Origin: Acidobacteriota bacterium
GTDB taxonomy: Bacteria; Acidobacteriota; Thermoanaerobaculia; Thermoanaerobaculales; Thermoanaerobaculaceae
DNA length: 5,248 nt
Direction: 5' to 3'
NCBI GenBank assembly: GCA_021782525.1
Contig: JAJXUY010000147.1
Coordinates: 1 to 5,248, forward strand
Shown here: in pieces, positions 1-5,248 of the stretch
Layout of the letters: each line of letters opens with the position of its first letter
Position numbering within the stretch: the stretch's first letter is position 1
The notes under the pieces: model-generated
Database searches by the model: none
What the model saw: the letters and a program-made list of their open reading frames with translations, nothing else
Told to the model about the DNA's origin: nothing
Made by a program: the position numbers and the translations under genes

Positions 1-477
1 GGGCAGCCGTTCTCCGGTGAGCGCCGAGATCGCCGTCGTGGCGGCGTACGCATGCCTGGCCGCGTAGAAGGCGGTGCGCTCGTCGAGGCGAGCGCGGACA
101 CCGGGGAGGTCCACCTTGTTGGCGACCAGGACGGCCGGAGCCGTCACGCCGTCGAGCAGCCCGACGACGAACTCCTCGCCCGCCCCCGGGTCGGCGCTGG
201 CGTCGAACAGCTGCAGGATCACGTCCACCTCGGCCAGGGTGTCGCGCAACGCATGCATCATCTGGACGTTGAGGCGGTGGAGCGGGCGGTGAACCCCGGG
301 GAGGTCGAAGAACACGGCCTGGCCGCGCGCCTCGGTGAGGACGCCCGTGATGCGGTGGCGCGTCGTCTGCGGCGTGGCCGAGACGATCGCCACCTTCTCG
401 CCGAGCAGGGCGTTGACGAGCGTGCTCTTGCCCGCGTTGGGGCGGCCGAGCAGGGCGATCGTGCCGGAGCGGCTCAC
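1..477 (-). CDS. era: GTPase Era, N-terminal GTPase domain (partial, runs off left edge)
   Basis: Era is an essential GTPase that binds the 3' end of 16S rRNA through a C-terminal KH domain and assists 30S subunit assembly. Only the first 159 residues are visible. They carry the full set of G motifs: G1 GRPNAGKST (residues 11-19), switch I SATPQTTRHR (33-42), G3 DLPG (58-61) followed by VHRPLHRLN, G4 NKVD (120-123) and G5 SAL (151-153). PQTTRHRI and the H-P-LN stretch after G3 separate Era from other TrmE-Era-Obg GTPases. The KH domain would lie beyond position 1. The start is GTG at 477-475, overlapping the stop of the CorC-like gene as GTGA, with GAGGG six bases upstream. Oddities: switch I has Thr where SxKPQTTR is usual, and G3 is DLPG instead of the usual DTPG. 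The gene lies at the end of a phoH-ybeY type cluster, a classical place for era. Family assignment is firm; completeness cannot be judged. Confidence 0.95.
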   Translation of the reverse strand, partial: MSRSGTIALLGRPNAGKSTLVNALLGEKVAIVSATPQTTRHRITGVLTEARGQAVFFDLPGVHRPLHRLNVQMMHALRDTLAEVDVILQLFDASADPGAGEEFVVGLLDGVTAPAVLVANKVDLPGVRARLDERTAFYAARHAYAATTAISALTGERLP

Positions 478-488
478 GCGCCGCCCTC
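474..488 (-). promoter_or_regulatory. corC-like/era junction: GTGA overlap with RBS
   Basis: The era GTG (477-475) overlaps the TGA (476-474) of the CorC-like gene as GTGA. GAGGG (bases 488-484 on the minus strand) lies six bases upstream. The start gives the usual short Era N-terminus, with G1 beginning at residue 11. Confidence 0.6.
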
Positions 489-1721
489 GGGCCGCCGGAT
501 CCGCACGCGGCGCAACCGCCGGCGGTCGACCTCGACCACCTCGAGTTCCAGACCGGCCCAGCGTGTCCGCTCCCCGGGCCGCGGGAGGTGGCCGAGGCGG
601 TCGAGCACCAGACCCGCGACCGAGTCGAACCCCACCTCGCCGACCTCGACGCCGAACAGGTCCTCGAGCACCTCGACGTGCGCCGCACCGTCGACGAGGA
701 AGACGCCCTCGCCCTCCTCCACGACCTCCGGCAGCTCGCGCTGGTGCTCGTCCTGGATCTCCCCGACGATCTCCTCGAGGATGTCCTCCAGCGTCACGAT
801 TCCGGCGGTGCCGCCGTACTCGTCGACCACCACCGCCATCTGCTGGTGCGCCGTCTGGAACTCCCGCAGCAGCTCGCGTGAAGGCTTCGTCTCGGGCACC
901 AGGAGGACCGGGCGCAGCAGCGCCGAGGCGGCGACCGACGTCCCGTTCGCCACCGCCCTGAGCACGTCCTTGACGTGCACAACGCCCTCGATCCGATCCA
1001 GCGTCTCGCGGTAGACCGGGATGCGCGTGAACATCGAGTCGGCGAACGCCCGCTCGACCTCGGCGAACTCCGCGCTCACCGGCAGCGCCACCACGTCGGT
1101 GCGCGGGGTCATGATCTCGCGCACGACCGTGTCGGACAGCTCGACGATCGAGGCGACCAGCTCGGCGTCCTCCTTCTCGAGGATCCCGGCCTCCTCGCCG
1201 GCGCCGATGAACGCCTGCACCTCGTGCTCGTCCACCTCCTCGTCGTCCCCCGCCGCGGCCGGCTCCTCGCCGTCTTCGAGCCGGACCAGGACCCGCAGGA
1301 ACGCGGTCCACGGCCGGATCGCGATCAGCGTCGCGAGCGCGACGGGCTCCACCCTCGCGCCGCGGGCGGCGACCAGGCCCACCGCGAGCGCCGCCAGCCA
1401 TCCCGCGGCGAGAACGGCGATCAGCGTCCCTTGCCCGGCTCCCGCGAGCCGCCCGGCGCGGACAGTCACGAGCGAGAACAGCACCAGGACCAGCCCGGTG
1501 CCCGCCTGCAGGAAGACGATCACGCTCGCCTGCGCGTCGGAGCGGCGGGGGAGGCCCGGCAGCAGGCCGGCTCGCTGCACGAGCAGGCCGCCGAGCTGGA
1601 TCGCCCCGAGGCGCACCACCGCCAGCATCCCGGTCGCGGCGAGGACCAGCAGCACGAGCAGGCCCAGCGCCGCCAGCACCGCGGTCACCGGGTTCGCCCA
1701 CCAGGCGGCCAGCGCCGTCAT
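474..1721 (-). CDS. HlyC/CorC (YbeX/TlyC)-family CBS-pair membrane protein
   Basis: The product is 415 residues, a usual length for the family. Order: hydrophobic segments at about 13-36, 66-87 and 99-119, with a weaker one at 124-146; a strongly acidic linker (148-168); a CBS pair; and a C-terminal CorC_HlyC transporter-associated domain (about 335-412). CBS1 begins at REIMTPRTDV (201-210) and includes FTRIPVY (231-237). CBS2 includes VVVDEYGGTAGIVTLEDILE (297-316), the hallmark of this family. Relatives are linked to Mg2+/Co2+ efflux or resistance, and CBS pairs usually sense adenine nucleotides. E. coli YbeX, encoded next to ybeY, is also connected to ribosome metabolism. The cytosolic half is clear, but the membrane half is a poor match to the usual DUF21/CNNM domain and I do not see its typical Ser/Ala-rich helix ending in a conserved Glu, so transport is inferred, not shown. 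ATG at 1721 overlaps the ybeY stop as ATGA and is preceded by GGGAG at 8 bases. The stop overlaps the era start. Confidence 0.93.
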   Translation of the reverse strand: MTALAAWWANPVTAVLAALGLLVLLVLAATGMLAVVRLGAIQLGGLLVQRAGLLPGLPRRSDAQASVIVFLQAGTGLVLVLFSLVTVRAGRLAGAGQGTLIAVLAAGWLAALAVGLVAARGARVEPVALATLIAIRPWTAFLRVLVRLEDGEEPAAAGDDEEVDEHEVQAFIGAGEEAGILEKEDAELVASIVELSDTVVREIMTPRTDVVALPVSAEFAEVERAFADSMFTRIPVYRETLDRIEGVVHVKDVLRAVANGTSVAASALLRPVLLVPETKPSRELLREFQTAHQQMAVVVDEYGGTAGIVTLEDILEEIVGEIQDEHQRELPEVVEEGEGVFLVDGAAHVEVLEDLFGVEVGEVGFDSVAGLVLDRLGHLPRPGERTRWAGLELEVVEVDRRRLRRVRIRRPEGGA

Positions 1722-1734
1722 CCGATCAGCTCCC
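1718..1734 (-). promoter_or_regulatory. ybeY/corC-like junction: ATGA overlap with RBS
   Basis: The ATG of the CorC-like gene (1721-1719) overlaps the ybeY TGA (1720-1718). GGGAG (bases 1734-1730 on the minus strand) stands eight bases before the ATG, the best-placed ribosome binding site of the four junctions. This fixes the start of the CorC-like protein. Confidence 0.65.
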
Positions 1735-2149
1735 GCCGCAGCCGCGCCTCAAGCGCCGCCATCTCGCCGCCGTCGCTCTCGTGATCCCAGCCGCAGAGGT
1801 GGACGACCGCGTGCAGCAGCAACGTTGCGAGCTCGCGCTCGAGCGTCACGCCCGCCTCGTCGGCCTGGCGCCGGGCGGTTTCCAGCGAGATCGCCACGTC
1901 GCCGAGGTAGATCGGGCCGTCCGGCTGCGCGAAGCCGGCCGGGAACGAGAGCACGTCGGTGGGGGCGTCCTTGCCGCGGAAGTGACGGTTGAGCGTCCGG
2001 ATCGTGGCGTCGTCGCAGACGAGGACGCCGACCTCGACCGGCCCGGCGCCGAGGCGCTCGAGCGCTGCGACCGTCAGACGCCGCAACGCCGCGGTCGGTT
2101 GCCCGCCCGGCCGCAGCTGCCAGCGGAAGCGTACGTGCGCGCTAGCCAC
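1718..2149 (-). CDS. ybeY: Endoribonuclease YbeY (rRNA maturation factor)
   Basis: YbeY is a cytoplasmic zinc-dependent single-strand endoribonuclease for 16S rRNA 3'-end maturation and 70S ribosome quality control. The 143-residue product has the UPF0054 signature HAVVHLCGWDHE: the three zinc-ligand histidines are H113, H117 and H123, matching HxxxHxxGxDH. Upstream is the conserved block NRHFRGKDAPTDVLSFP (54-70), whose R58 corresponds to the conserved arginine of the active-site cleft, followed by LGDVAIS (82-88). Trp replaces the more usual Tyr before DH. Length is slightly below the common 150-160, mostly from a short C-terminus. The start is GTG at 2149, overlapping the end of pgpH by 8 bases (GTGGCTAG), with GGAAG four bases upstream. 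Neighbours fit: phoH and era are its classical partners. A longer minus-strand reading frame over the start region is a pgpH shadow. Confidence 0.96.
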   Translation of the reverse strand: MASAHVRFRWQLRPGGQPTAALRRLTVAALERLGAGPVEVGVLVCDDATIRTLNRHFRGKDAPTDVLSFPAGFAQPDGPIYLGDVAISLETARRQADEAGVTLERELATLLLHAVVHLCGWDHESDGGEMAALEARLRRELIG

Positions 2150-2158
2150 GGCGCTTCC
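2142..2158 (-). promoter_or_regulatory. pgpH/ybeY junction: 8-bp overlap and GTG start with RBS
   Basis: The ybeY GTG (2149-2147) lies inside the pgpH 3' end, and the pgpH TAG (2144-2142) follows within GTGGCTAG. GGAAG (bases 2158-2154 on the minus strand) precedes the GTG by four bases, a short spacing. This supports the GTG start, which also leaves a normal YbeY N-terminus, and suggests termination-reinitiation coupling. Confidence 0.55.
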
Positions 2159-4412
2159 GGTTGAAGTCGAACCCCGGGTAGTCGATCCGCTGGTGGAACG
2201 CGTTGGTGAGCACCCAGAAGAACGCGGCTCCGATCCGCTCGATGTCCTTGAGCGTGAGCTCGCACTCGTCGAGCTGGCCGTCCTCGAGGATGTTCTTGAC
2301 CATCTGGTCGATCATCGACTGGATCCGCCCCGGCGTGGCCTCCGACAGCGTCCGGCTTCCCGCCTCGACGGCGTCGGCGAGCATGAGGATCCCCATCTCC
2401 TTGCTGCGCGGGCGCGGGCCCGGGTAGCGGAACTCGGTCTCTTGCACCTCGCCGTGGTCGGGATCCTCCTTCGCCTTGGCCTGCGAGTAGAAGTAGCGGA
2501 TCAGCTTGGTCCCGTGGTGCGTCGTGATCGCGTCCTGGATCGGCTCCGGCAGCCTGTACTCCCGCGCGAGCTCGAGACCGGCCTTGACGTGGTTCGAGAC
2601 CACCAGCGCCGACATCCACGGCGTCAGGTGGTCGTGCGGGTTCTCGCCGCGCTGGTTTTCGACGAAGTACTCGGGCTTGGCGAGCTTGCCGATGTCGTGG
2701 TAGTAGCAGCACACCCTGGCGAGCAACGGGTTGGCGCCGATCGCCTCGGCGGCCGCCTCGGCGAAGTTGGCCATCGCGAGCGAGTGCTGGAACGTCCCCG
2801 GCGCCTCGAGCGACATCCGCTTCAGCAGCGGCAGGTTCGGGTTCGACAGCTCGAGCAGCCGGATGTCCGTGATCGTGCCGGTCGCCGTCTCGAGGAGCGG
2901 CAGCAGGAAGCTTGCGAGGGCGGCCGCCACCACGCCGCCGAGCGCCGCTGACGCGACCTGGGCGCCGAGGACCGACGCGTCCGCGATCCTCCCGTGCCAG
3001 AGCGCGAGGCCGACCACCGCCACCGCGTTGACCCCGCCGACGACCGCGCCGACCCTGGCCAGCACGTAGCGCTCCTTCAGGCGCTGCGACGCGAACGCGG
3101 CGGCCACCCCCGAGATCAGGGCGTACACCGCCAACCCGACGTCGCCACCGAGCATGAGTGCCACCATCACGCTCTGGGCGACCGCGAACAGGACGCCCAC
3201 CGGCAGCCCGAACATCAGGCCGGCGATGATCGGCCCCGCCCCGTGCGGCAGCGCCGGCAGGTAGATCTCGATGTGCCCGAACGGGTCCCGCATCAGGCTC
3301 GCGGCCACACCACGGGACAGGAAGGTGAAAAACCGCTCGAGGACGAGGGTGGCCAGCGTCAGGGCGATCAGCGCGCCGAACCTGATCCGCGCCTCGTCGC
3401 TCGAGGGGCTCTGCCGGCGCAGGTAGAAGAGCCAGGCGGCCCCGACCAGGGCGAGCAGCAGCGCGGCGCCGGCGAGCGGCAGGTACGTCTGCGTCGGCGT
3501 GTTGCGCTCGGCGAGGGCCCTGAGCAGGCGCGCCGTCTGGGCCGTCACCTCGTCGCCCCGGCGCACCAGCACCTTGCCGCGGGGGAGGCGCACCGAGACC
3601 TCCTCCACGGAGCTCGCCGCCTTCAGCCTTCTGGCCAGCGTCTGGCCGCGGTCGAGGACGACGTTGGGGACCATCGCCCTGGCGAGCAACGCCGCCAGGG
3701 GGGGGCGCCAGGCGCGCGGGATCGAGGGCTCGGCGGAGAGACGCTGCTCGACGACCTCGGCGAGTCCGGAGCCGCCGTCCACGAACCGGTACACGTCGAG
3801 CTCGGTCTTCTCCTGGTTCTTGCCGACGGTTCGTAACGTGATGCCACGGTCGGCGGCGTGGAGCAGCTCGGTCCGATCGCTCACGACGCCTTGCTGGTAC
3901 AGCCGATCGACGACCTCGCGCAGGACGCCGAGCAGCTCCGGGGAGAAGCGGGCCACGCGCAGCACGGCCGCCTCGCGCGGCTGAATCACGAGCGAACCGA
4001 CCTCACCGAGCCGCTGCGCCAGGTCGATGTCGTCGCCGGCCGACCTCTTCCGCCCCTCCTGGAAAACCCGTTCCAGCTTGTCCATGAGCGCGCTGGCGGC
4101 GCCCGGGTCGTAGTCGTAGACCGGCAGCACCTCGAAGCTGGCGCGCCGCCGCTTCTCCTCGGTCGATTCGGCGTCGGGCAGCACCACGTCGCGGTCGACG
4201 ACCACGTCGGTCGGAGCGATCTCCCCCGCCTTGAGCGTCGGGATCTTGTTCGAGCGGCCGGGCGCCACGAGCAACGCCCCGAGCACGACGAGGCACCCGT
4301 ACCACACCCACGCCTGCCCGAGCAGCCGGCGCCGCAGCTGCACGAACTCGCCGCGGCGAACCGCGATGCGCGCCGCGGTGGTGCGCGCTTCCTTCCCTTC
4401 CCTCCCGTTCAT
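2142..4412 (-). CDS. pgpH: PgpH-type 7TM-HD cyclic-di-AMP phosphodiesterase
   Basis: The product is 756 residues, near the 710-720 of Firmicute PgpH/YqfF. The family hydrolyses c-di-AMP to pApA at the inner face of the membrane. Layout: a basic cytoplasmic N-terminus; a first membrane helix (about 36-52); a 7TMR-HDED extracytoplasmic domain (about 60-305); a membrane bundle of about six helices (309-330, 343-363, 391-421, 424-441, 451-472, 481-507); and a cytosolic HD domain (about 535-700). Metal ligands are all present: H543 in FQHSLAM, H572-D573 in HDIGK, H608 in SNHVKAG, H632-H633 in HHGT and D680 in LADAVEAG. NPHDHLTP and FRYPGP are further family signatures. The protein should therefore be catalytically intact. 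Two cysteines (C568, C569) sit just before YYHDIGK. ATG at 4412 overlaps the phoH stop as ATGA, with a weak GGGAA upstream; the end overlaps ybeY by 8 bases. The c-di-AMP synthase is not in the window. Confidence 0.95.
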   Translation of the reverse strand: MNGREGKEARTTAARIAVRRGEFVQLRRRLLGQAWVWYGCLVVLGALLVAPGRSNKIPTLKAGEIAPTDVVVDRDVVLPDAESTEEKRRRASFEVLPVYDYDPGAASALMDKLERVFQEGRKRSAGDDIDLAQRLGEVGSLVIQPREAAVLRVARFSPELLGVLREVVDRLYQQGVVSDRTELLHAADRGITLRTVGKNQEKTELDVYRFVDGGSGLAEVVEQRLSAEPSIPRAWRPPLAALLARAMVPNVVLDRGQTLARRLKAASSVEEVSVRLPRGKVLVRRGDEVTAQTARLLRALAERNTPTQTYLPLAGAALLLALVGAAWLFYLRRQSPSSDEARIRFGALIALTLATLVLERFFTFLSRGVAASLMRDPFGHIEIYLPALPHGAGPIIAGLMFGLPVGVLFAVAQSVMVALMLGGDVGLAVYALISGVAAAFASQRLKERYVLARVGAVVGGVNAVAVVGLALWHGRIADASVLGAQVASAALGGVVAAALASFLLPLLETATGTITDIRLLELSNPNLPLLKRMSLEAPGTFQHSLAMANFAEAAAEAIGANPLLARVCCYYHDIGKLAKPEYFVENQRGENPHDHLTPWMSALVVSNHVKAGLELAREYRLPEPIQDAITTHHGTKLIRYFYSQAKAKEDPDHGEVQETEFRYPGPRPRSKEMGILMLADAVEAGSRTLSEATPGRIQSMIDQMVKNILEDGQLDECELTLKDIERIGAAFFWVLTNAFHQRIDYPGFDFNRKRRG
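3698..3705 (-). repeat. Eight-base C homopolymer inside pgpH
   Basis: The plus strand has eight consecutive G, read as C8 in pgpH across codons for R236-P237-P238-L239 in the extracytoplasmic HDED domain. The reading frame is intact on both sides and the protein matches its family after the run, so there is no frameshift in this copy. A run of this length can be a site of replication slippage or sequencing error. Confidence 0.8.
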
Positions 4413-4423
4413 GAGCCGTTCCC
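4409..4423 (-). promoter_or_regulatory. phoH/pgpH junction: ATGA overlap with weak RBS
   Basis: The pgpH ATG (4412-4410) and the phoH TGA (4411-4409) share bases as ATGA. The only Shine-Dalgarno-like stretch is GGGAA (bases 4423-4419 read on the minus strand), six bases before the ATG. The weak site and the overlap suggest pgpH is translated mainly by ribosomes finishing phoH. The coupling is inferred; the overlap is seen directly. Confidence 0.6.
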
Positions 4424-5248
4424 GCGCCTGGCCTCGTCGTACGCCTCGTAGGCGGCCACCACCTTCTCCACCAGCCGGTGCCTGACGACGTCCTCCTTGA
4501 CGAAGTCGAAGAATGCGATCCCCGGCAGCTGGCCGAGGATCTGCCGCGCCTGGACGAGGCCGGAAACCCGCTCGTTCGGCAGGTCGATCTGCGTCACGTC
4601 GCCGGTGATCGCCGCCCGCGAGTGGAACCCGAGCCGGGTGAGGAACATCTTCATCTGCTCCGGGGTCGTGTTCTGGGCCTCGTCGAGGAGCATGAACGAG
4701 TCGTTGAGCGTCCGCCCGCGCATGAACGCCAGCGGGGCGATCTCGATCACGCCGCGCTCGAGGTGGCGCGCCACCCGGTCGTACCCGAGGATGTCGTAGA
4801 GCGCGTCGTACACCGGCCGCAGGTACGGGTTGACCTTCTCCACCAGATCGCCGGGGAGGAACCCGAGCCGCTCCCCCGCCTCGACCGCCGGGCGGGTGAG
4901 CACGATCCTCTTGACCCGGTGCTCGGCCAACGCGGCCGCCGCCATCGCCACCGCCAGGTACGTCTTCCCCGTCCCCGCCGGCCCGACCGCGAACACGATG
5001 TCGTACGTGTTGAGCGTCTGGATGAACAGTCGCTGTTTGAGGTTGCGAGGCACGACCAGGCGCTTGACCGAGTCCGGGATCGTGGCGTCGCTGAAGAACT
5101 GCACGAGGTCGGCACCCGGGTCCTCCTCGAGGACGCGCAACGCGGTGCGAAACTCCTCCTTGCCGACCGCGTACCCGCTGCCGACCAGCCGGCCGAGTTC
5201 CTCGACCAGCTTGGCCGCCACCGCCACCGCCTCGGGCTCGCCCTCGAG
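4409..5248 (-). CDS. phoH: PhoH/YbeZ-family P-loop ATPase (partial, start beyond right edge)
   Basis: PhoH-family proteins are cytoplasmic P-loop ATPases related to helicase cores. YbeZ members associate with YbeY and are implicated in RNA metabolism, though the exact reaction is unsettled. The last 279 residues are visible. They show Walker A GPAGTGKT (visible residues 89-96, bases 4961-4984), RPAVEAGERLGFLPGD (119-134), Walker B FMLLDEAQN (185-193), ITGDVTQIDLP (214-224) and the C-terminal VVRHRLVEKVV. The frame stays open to base 5248, and the first residues (LEGEPEAVAVAAKLVEEL) look like the end of the family's N-terminal KH-like region, so the true start lies outside. The GTG at 5227 begins an open frame but would cut into that region and is not taken as the start. 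PhoH is normally about 320-350 residues, so roughly 40-70 are missing. The stop overlaps the pgpH start. It is the first visible gene of the unit; any promoter lies further upstream. Confidence 0.95.
   Translation of the reverse strand, partial: LEGEPEAVAVAAKLVEELGRLVGSGYAVGKEEFRTALRVLEEDPGADLVQFFSDATIPDSVKRLVVPRNLKQRLFIQTLNTYDIVFAVGPAGTGKTYLAVAMAAAALAEHRVKRIVLTRPAVEAGERLGFLPGDLVEKVNPYLRPVYDALYDILGYDRVARHLERGVIEIAPLAFMRGRTLNDSFMLLDEAQNTTPEQMKMFLTRLGFHSRAAITGDVTQIDLPNERVSGLVQARQILGQLPGIAFFDFVKEDVVRHRLVEKVVAAYEAYDEARRGNGS

Noticed and set aside
52..1014. Long plus-strand open frame (320 codons) over era and the corC-like gene
   Set aside because: It is antisense to two clear genes, has low-complexity Arg/Ser/Thr/Pro-rich composition in its second half, and shows no family motif. 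Long antisense frames are expected at this GC content.
975..1992. Overlapping plus-strand open frames of 269 and 323 codons
   Set aside because: They are rich in Arg, Gln, His, Ser and Pro, lack domains, and cover the conserved corC-like and ybeY genes on the other strand. They are shadows.
2074..2712. Minus-strand 212-codon frame overlapping the 3' end of pgpH and 5' end of ybeY
   Set aside because: It is an out-of-frame reading of pgpH, Arg/Ala/Pro-rich, while the pgpH frame holds the HD-domain residues and ybeY has its own supported start.
1989..3836. Plus-strand open frames of 320 and 280 codons opposite pgpH
   Set aside because: Repetitive charged composition mirrors the codon pattern of the pgpH strand; no start context or domain supports translation.
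4747..5115. Minus-strand 122-codon frame inside phoH
   Set aside because: It is a frame-shifted shadow of phoH, dominated by Ser and Arg. The phoH frame carries Walker A and B motifs.
5225..5227. GTG as the start of phoH
   Set aside because: The frame is open to the window edge and upstream residues resemble the family's N-terminal KH-like region, so the protein starts further right.
5243..5248. CTCGAG palindrome exactly at the window end
   Set aside because: It lies in phoH coding sequence and such palindromes are frequent in GC-rich DNA; it is most likely coincidence.
1..5248. Terminators, internal promoters, tRNA, CRISPR, insertion sequences or a novel defence-type system
   Set aside because: All bases lie in five overlapping conserved genes. 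I saw no AT-rich promoter region, hairpin followed by a T run, inverted terminal repeats or spaced repeats.

Overview
This is a very GC-rich bacterial stretch with five genes packed head to tail on the minus strand and essentially no intergenic DNA. In transcription order (right to left) they are: the C-terminal part of a PhoH/YbeZ-family ATPase, running off the right edge; a full-length PgpH-type 7TM-HD cyclic-di-AMP phosphodiesterase; the endoribonuclease YbeY; a HlyC/CorC (YbeX-like) membrane protein with paired CBS domains; and the N-terminal GTPase half of Era, running off the left edge. All four junctions overlap (4, 8, 4 and 4 bp), two of the four internal starts are GTG, and there is no room for an internal promoter or terminator. 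This looks like one translationally coupled transcriptional unit.

The order phoH-pgpH-ybeY-corC-era combines two well-known layouts. Firmicutes have phoH-pgpH(yqfF)-ybeY-(dgkA, cdd)-era. Many Proteobacteria have ybeZ-ybeY-ybeX(corC). High GC together with PgpH argues against typical gamma/beta-Proteobacteria and most Actinobacteria. A high-GC lineage such as Acidobacteriota, Desulfobacterota/Myxococcota-like bacteria or NC10/Rokubacteria fits better. This is inference from gene content and composition only, and no marker in the window settles the phylum.

Functionally the cluster joins ribosome and RNA maintenance with second-messenger and ion homeostasis. YbeY acts in 16S rRNA 3'-end maturation and 70S quality control. 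Era acts in 30S assembly at the 16S 3' end. PhoH/YbeZ is a YbeY-associated P-loop ATPase. PgpH degrades c-di-AMP, which controls K+/osmolyte balance. The CorC-like protein is a presumed Mg2+-related, nucleotide-sensing membrane protein.

I found no mobile element, tRNA, rRNA, CRISPR array, prophage or unknown gene. The window is a conserved housekeeping operon. The points worth a second look are modest: the hybrid gene order with end-to-end overlaps, a divergent membrane domain in the CorC-like protein, variant switch residues in Era, a Cys-Cys pair beside the PgpH HD motif, and an eight-base C run inside pgpH.
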